From positions 310,001 through 374,000 of the forward strand of contig NZ_MKZO01000012.1 in the NCBI RefSeq assembly GCF_001941965.1: DNA of 64,000 nucleotides. The letters are read 5' to 3'. Position numbers and translations under genes: made by a program. Below the pieces are notes generated by a model, which was not told the origin of the DNA, searched no databases, and saw only the letters and a list, made by a program, of their open reading frames with translations. Below are positions 63,559 through 64,000 of this stretch, in pieces. Source of the stretch: Pseudomonas putida (lineage in GTDB: Bacteria > Pseudomonadota > Gammaproteobacteria > Pseudomonadales > Pseudomonadaceae). How positions within the stretch are numbered: position 1 is the first letter of the stretch; each line of letters opens with the position of its first letter.

Positions 63559-64000
63559 GCCAGCACCTCCTGCAACTGCTCGGCATAGCGCCCGTCAAGG
63601 AGGATGAAGACCATCCGCGCCATCGCCTCGGTGCGATTGCTCCAGGCATGGTTGGTGCCGCGCTGGACCACGATATCGCCGCGCTTGAGGTACACGTCTT
63701 CATCGTCCAGCACCAGCCAGACCTCGCCCTCGGTGACGATGCCGTAGTCGAGGGTTTCGGTGCGGTGCATCAGCTTGTGGCGGGATTCGCCGGTGCCGGT
63801 GCCGGCATGGGACTCGCCGATCTCGGCGAACGCCGCCGCAGCGGCCGCGTCGCTGACCTGGTTCTGCACGCTGTCCGGCGGGATATCCACCACGCGGATC
63901 AGGCTGCCGAGGGCCGACGGGCTCAGCACCAGCGGCCTGAGGGTCGGGTCGGCGCCGTTGTCGATCAGCGCCGGGCTGGCATCACTGCTCCACACCTCAT
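63555..64000 (-). CDS. Cupin-domain protein (5' end beyond window)
   Basis: The reading frame is open to the window end, so the true start lies outside; at least 148 codons are visible. The cupin barrel shows HRTETLDYGIVTEGEVWLVLDDEDVYLKRGDIVVQRGTNHAWSN (given in parts): His, Tyr/Glu and His positions like the metal ligands of cupins. The opening WSSDASPALIDNGADPTLRPL is common in cupins beside FAH-family genes. It may be a dioxygenase or an isomerase acting just before the FAH enzyme. Confidence 0.8.
   Translation of the reverse strand, partial: EVWSSDASPALIDNGADPTLRPLVLSPSALGSLIRVVDIPPDSVQNQVSDAAAAAAFAEIGESHAGTGTGESRHKLMHRTETLDYGIVTEGEVWLVLDDEDVYLKRGDIVVQRGTNHAWSNRTEAMARMVFILLDGRYAEQLQEVLA

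Overview
The window comes from the chromosome of a GC-rich Pseudomonas, most likely of the P. fluorescens lineage. The evidence is the flgBCDE/flgFGHIJKL order, cheVR/flgA/flgMN/flgZ beside them, a bkd branched-chain keto-acid operon with divergent bkdR, and many REP/REPIN palindromes built on GCTGGCAAGCCAGCTCCCAC.

Layout. (1) 1-10121, minus strand: a flagellar glycosylation island downstream of flgL. It holds a long multi-domain glycosyltransferase and a tightly coupled operon for a CDP-activated 6-deoxyhexose (rfbF, rfbG, an rfbC-like epimerase, a C-methyltransferase, a reductase, a CmcI-type methyltransferase, and a GT2 enzyme cut by the window edge). (2) 10237-22058, minus: flgL to flgB in two operons, each preceded by a sigma-54-type promoter. 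(3) 22387-24993, plus: an autotransporter lying between cheR and flgB. (4) 25178-29641: cheR, cheV, flgA, flgM (with a clear FliA promoter), flgN and flgZ/ycgR. (5) 29756-38457: an MFS transporter, a glutamine-synthetase-like enzyme, bkdR and bkdA1-bkdA2-bkdB-lpdV. (6) 38625-51734: mixed accessory genes. These are a coupled methyltransferase/2-oxoglutarate dioxygenase pair, a sigma-54-driven unknown protein, an NDH-2-like flavoprotein with a divergent Rrf2 regulator and a visible operator, an AraC regulator/TraX pair, an EamA exporter, a TonB-dependent receptor, an MFS exporter, a small periplasmic protein and a dCache chemoreceptor. (7) 51856-64000: an aromatic-catabolism region with a Rieske ferredoxin, FAD monooxygenase, NodD-like LysR regulator (interrupted by an in-frame TAG), second chemoreceptor, alpha/beta hydrolase, two-module extradiol dioxygenase, arylsulfatase, cyclase, epimerase, fumarylacetoacetate-hydrolase-family enzyme and a cupin cut by the window end.

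The most interesting finding is in region 7. The NodD-like regulator is accompanied by two nod-box-like sites, each a pair of ATC-N9-GAT motifs (one of the four motifs has one mismatch) exactly 22 bp apart. This is the spacing of the rhizobial nod box. One site is in the lysR/monooxygenase intergenic region. The other is upstream of the hydrolase-dioxygenase operon and opposite the chemoreceptor. The gene content recalls the fde naringenin-degradation locus of Herbaspirillum, so I infer a plant-phenolic (flavonoid-like) sensing, chemotaxis and degradation system. Its regulator appears to carry an amber mutation in this strain. All functions are inferred from reading the sequence; no searches were run.
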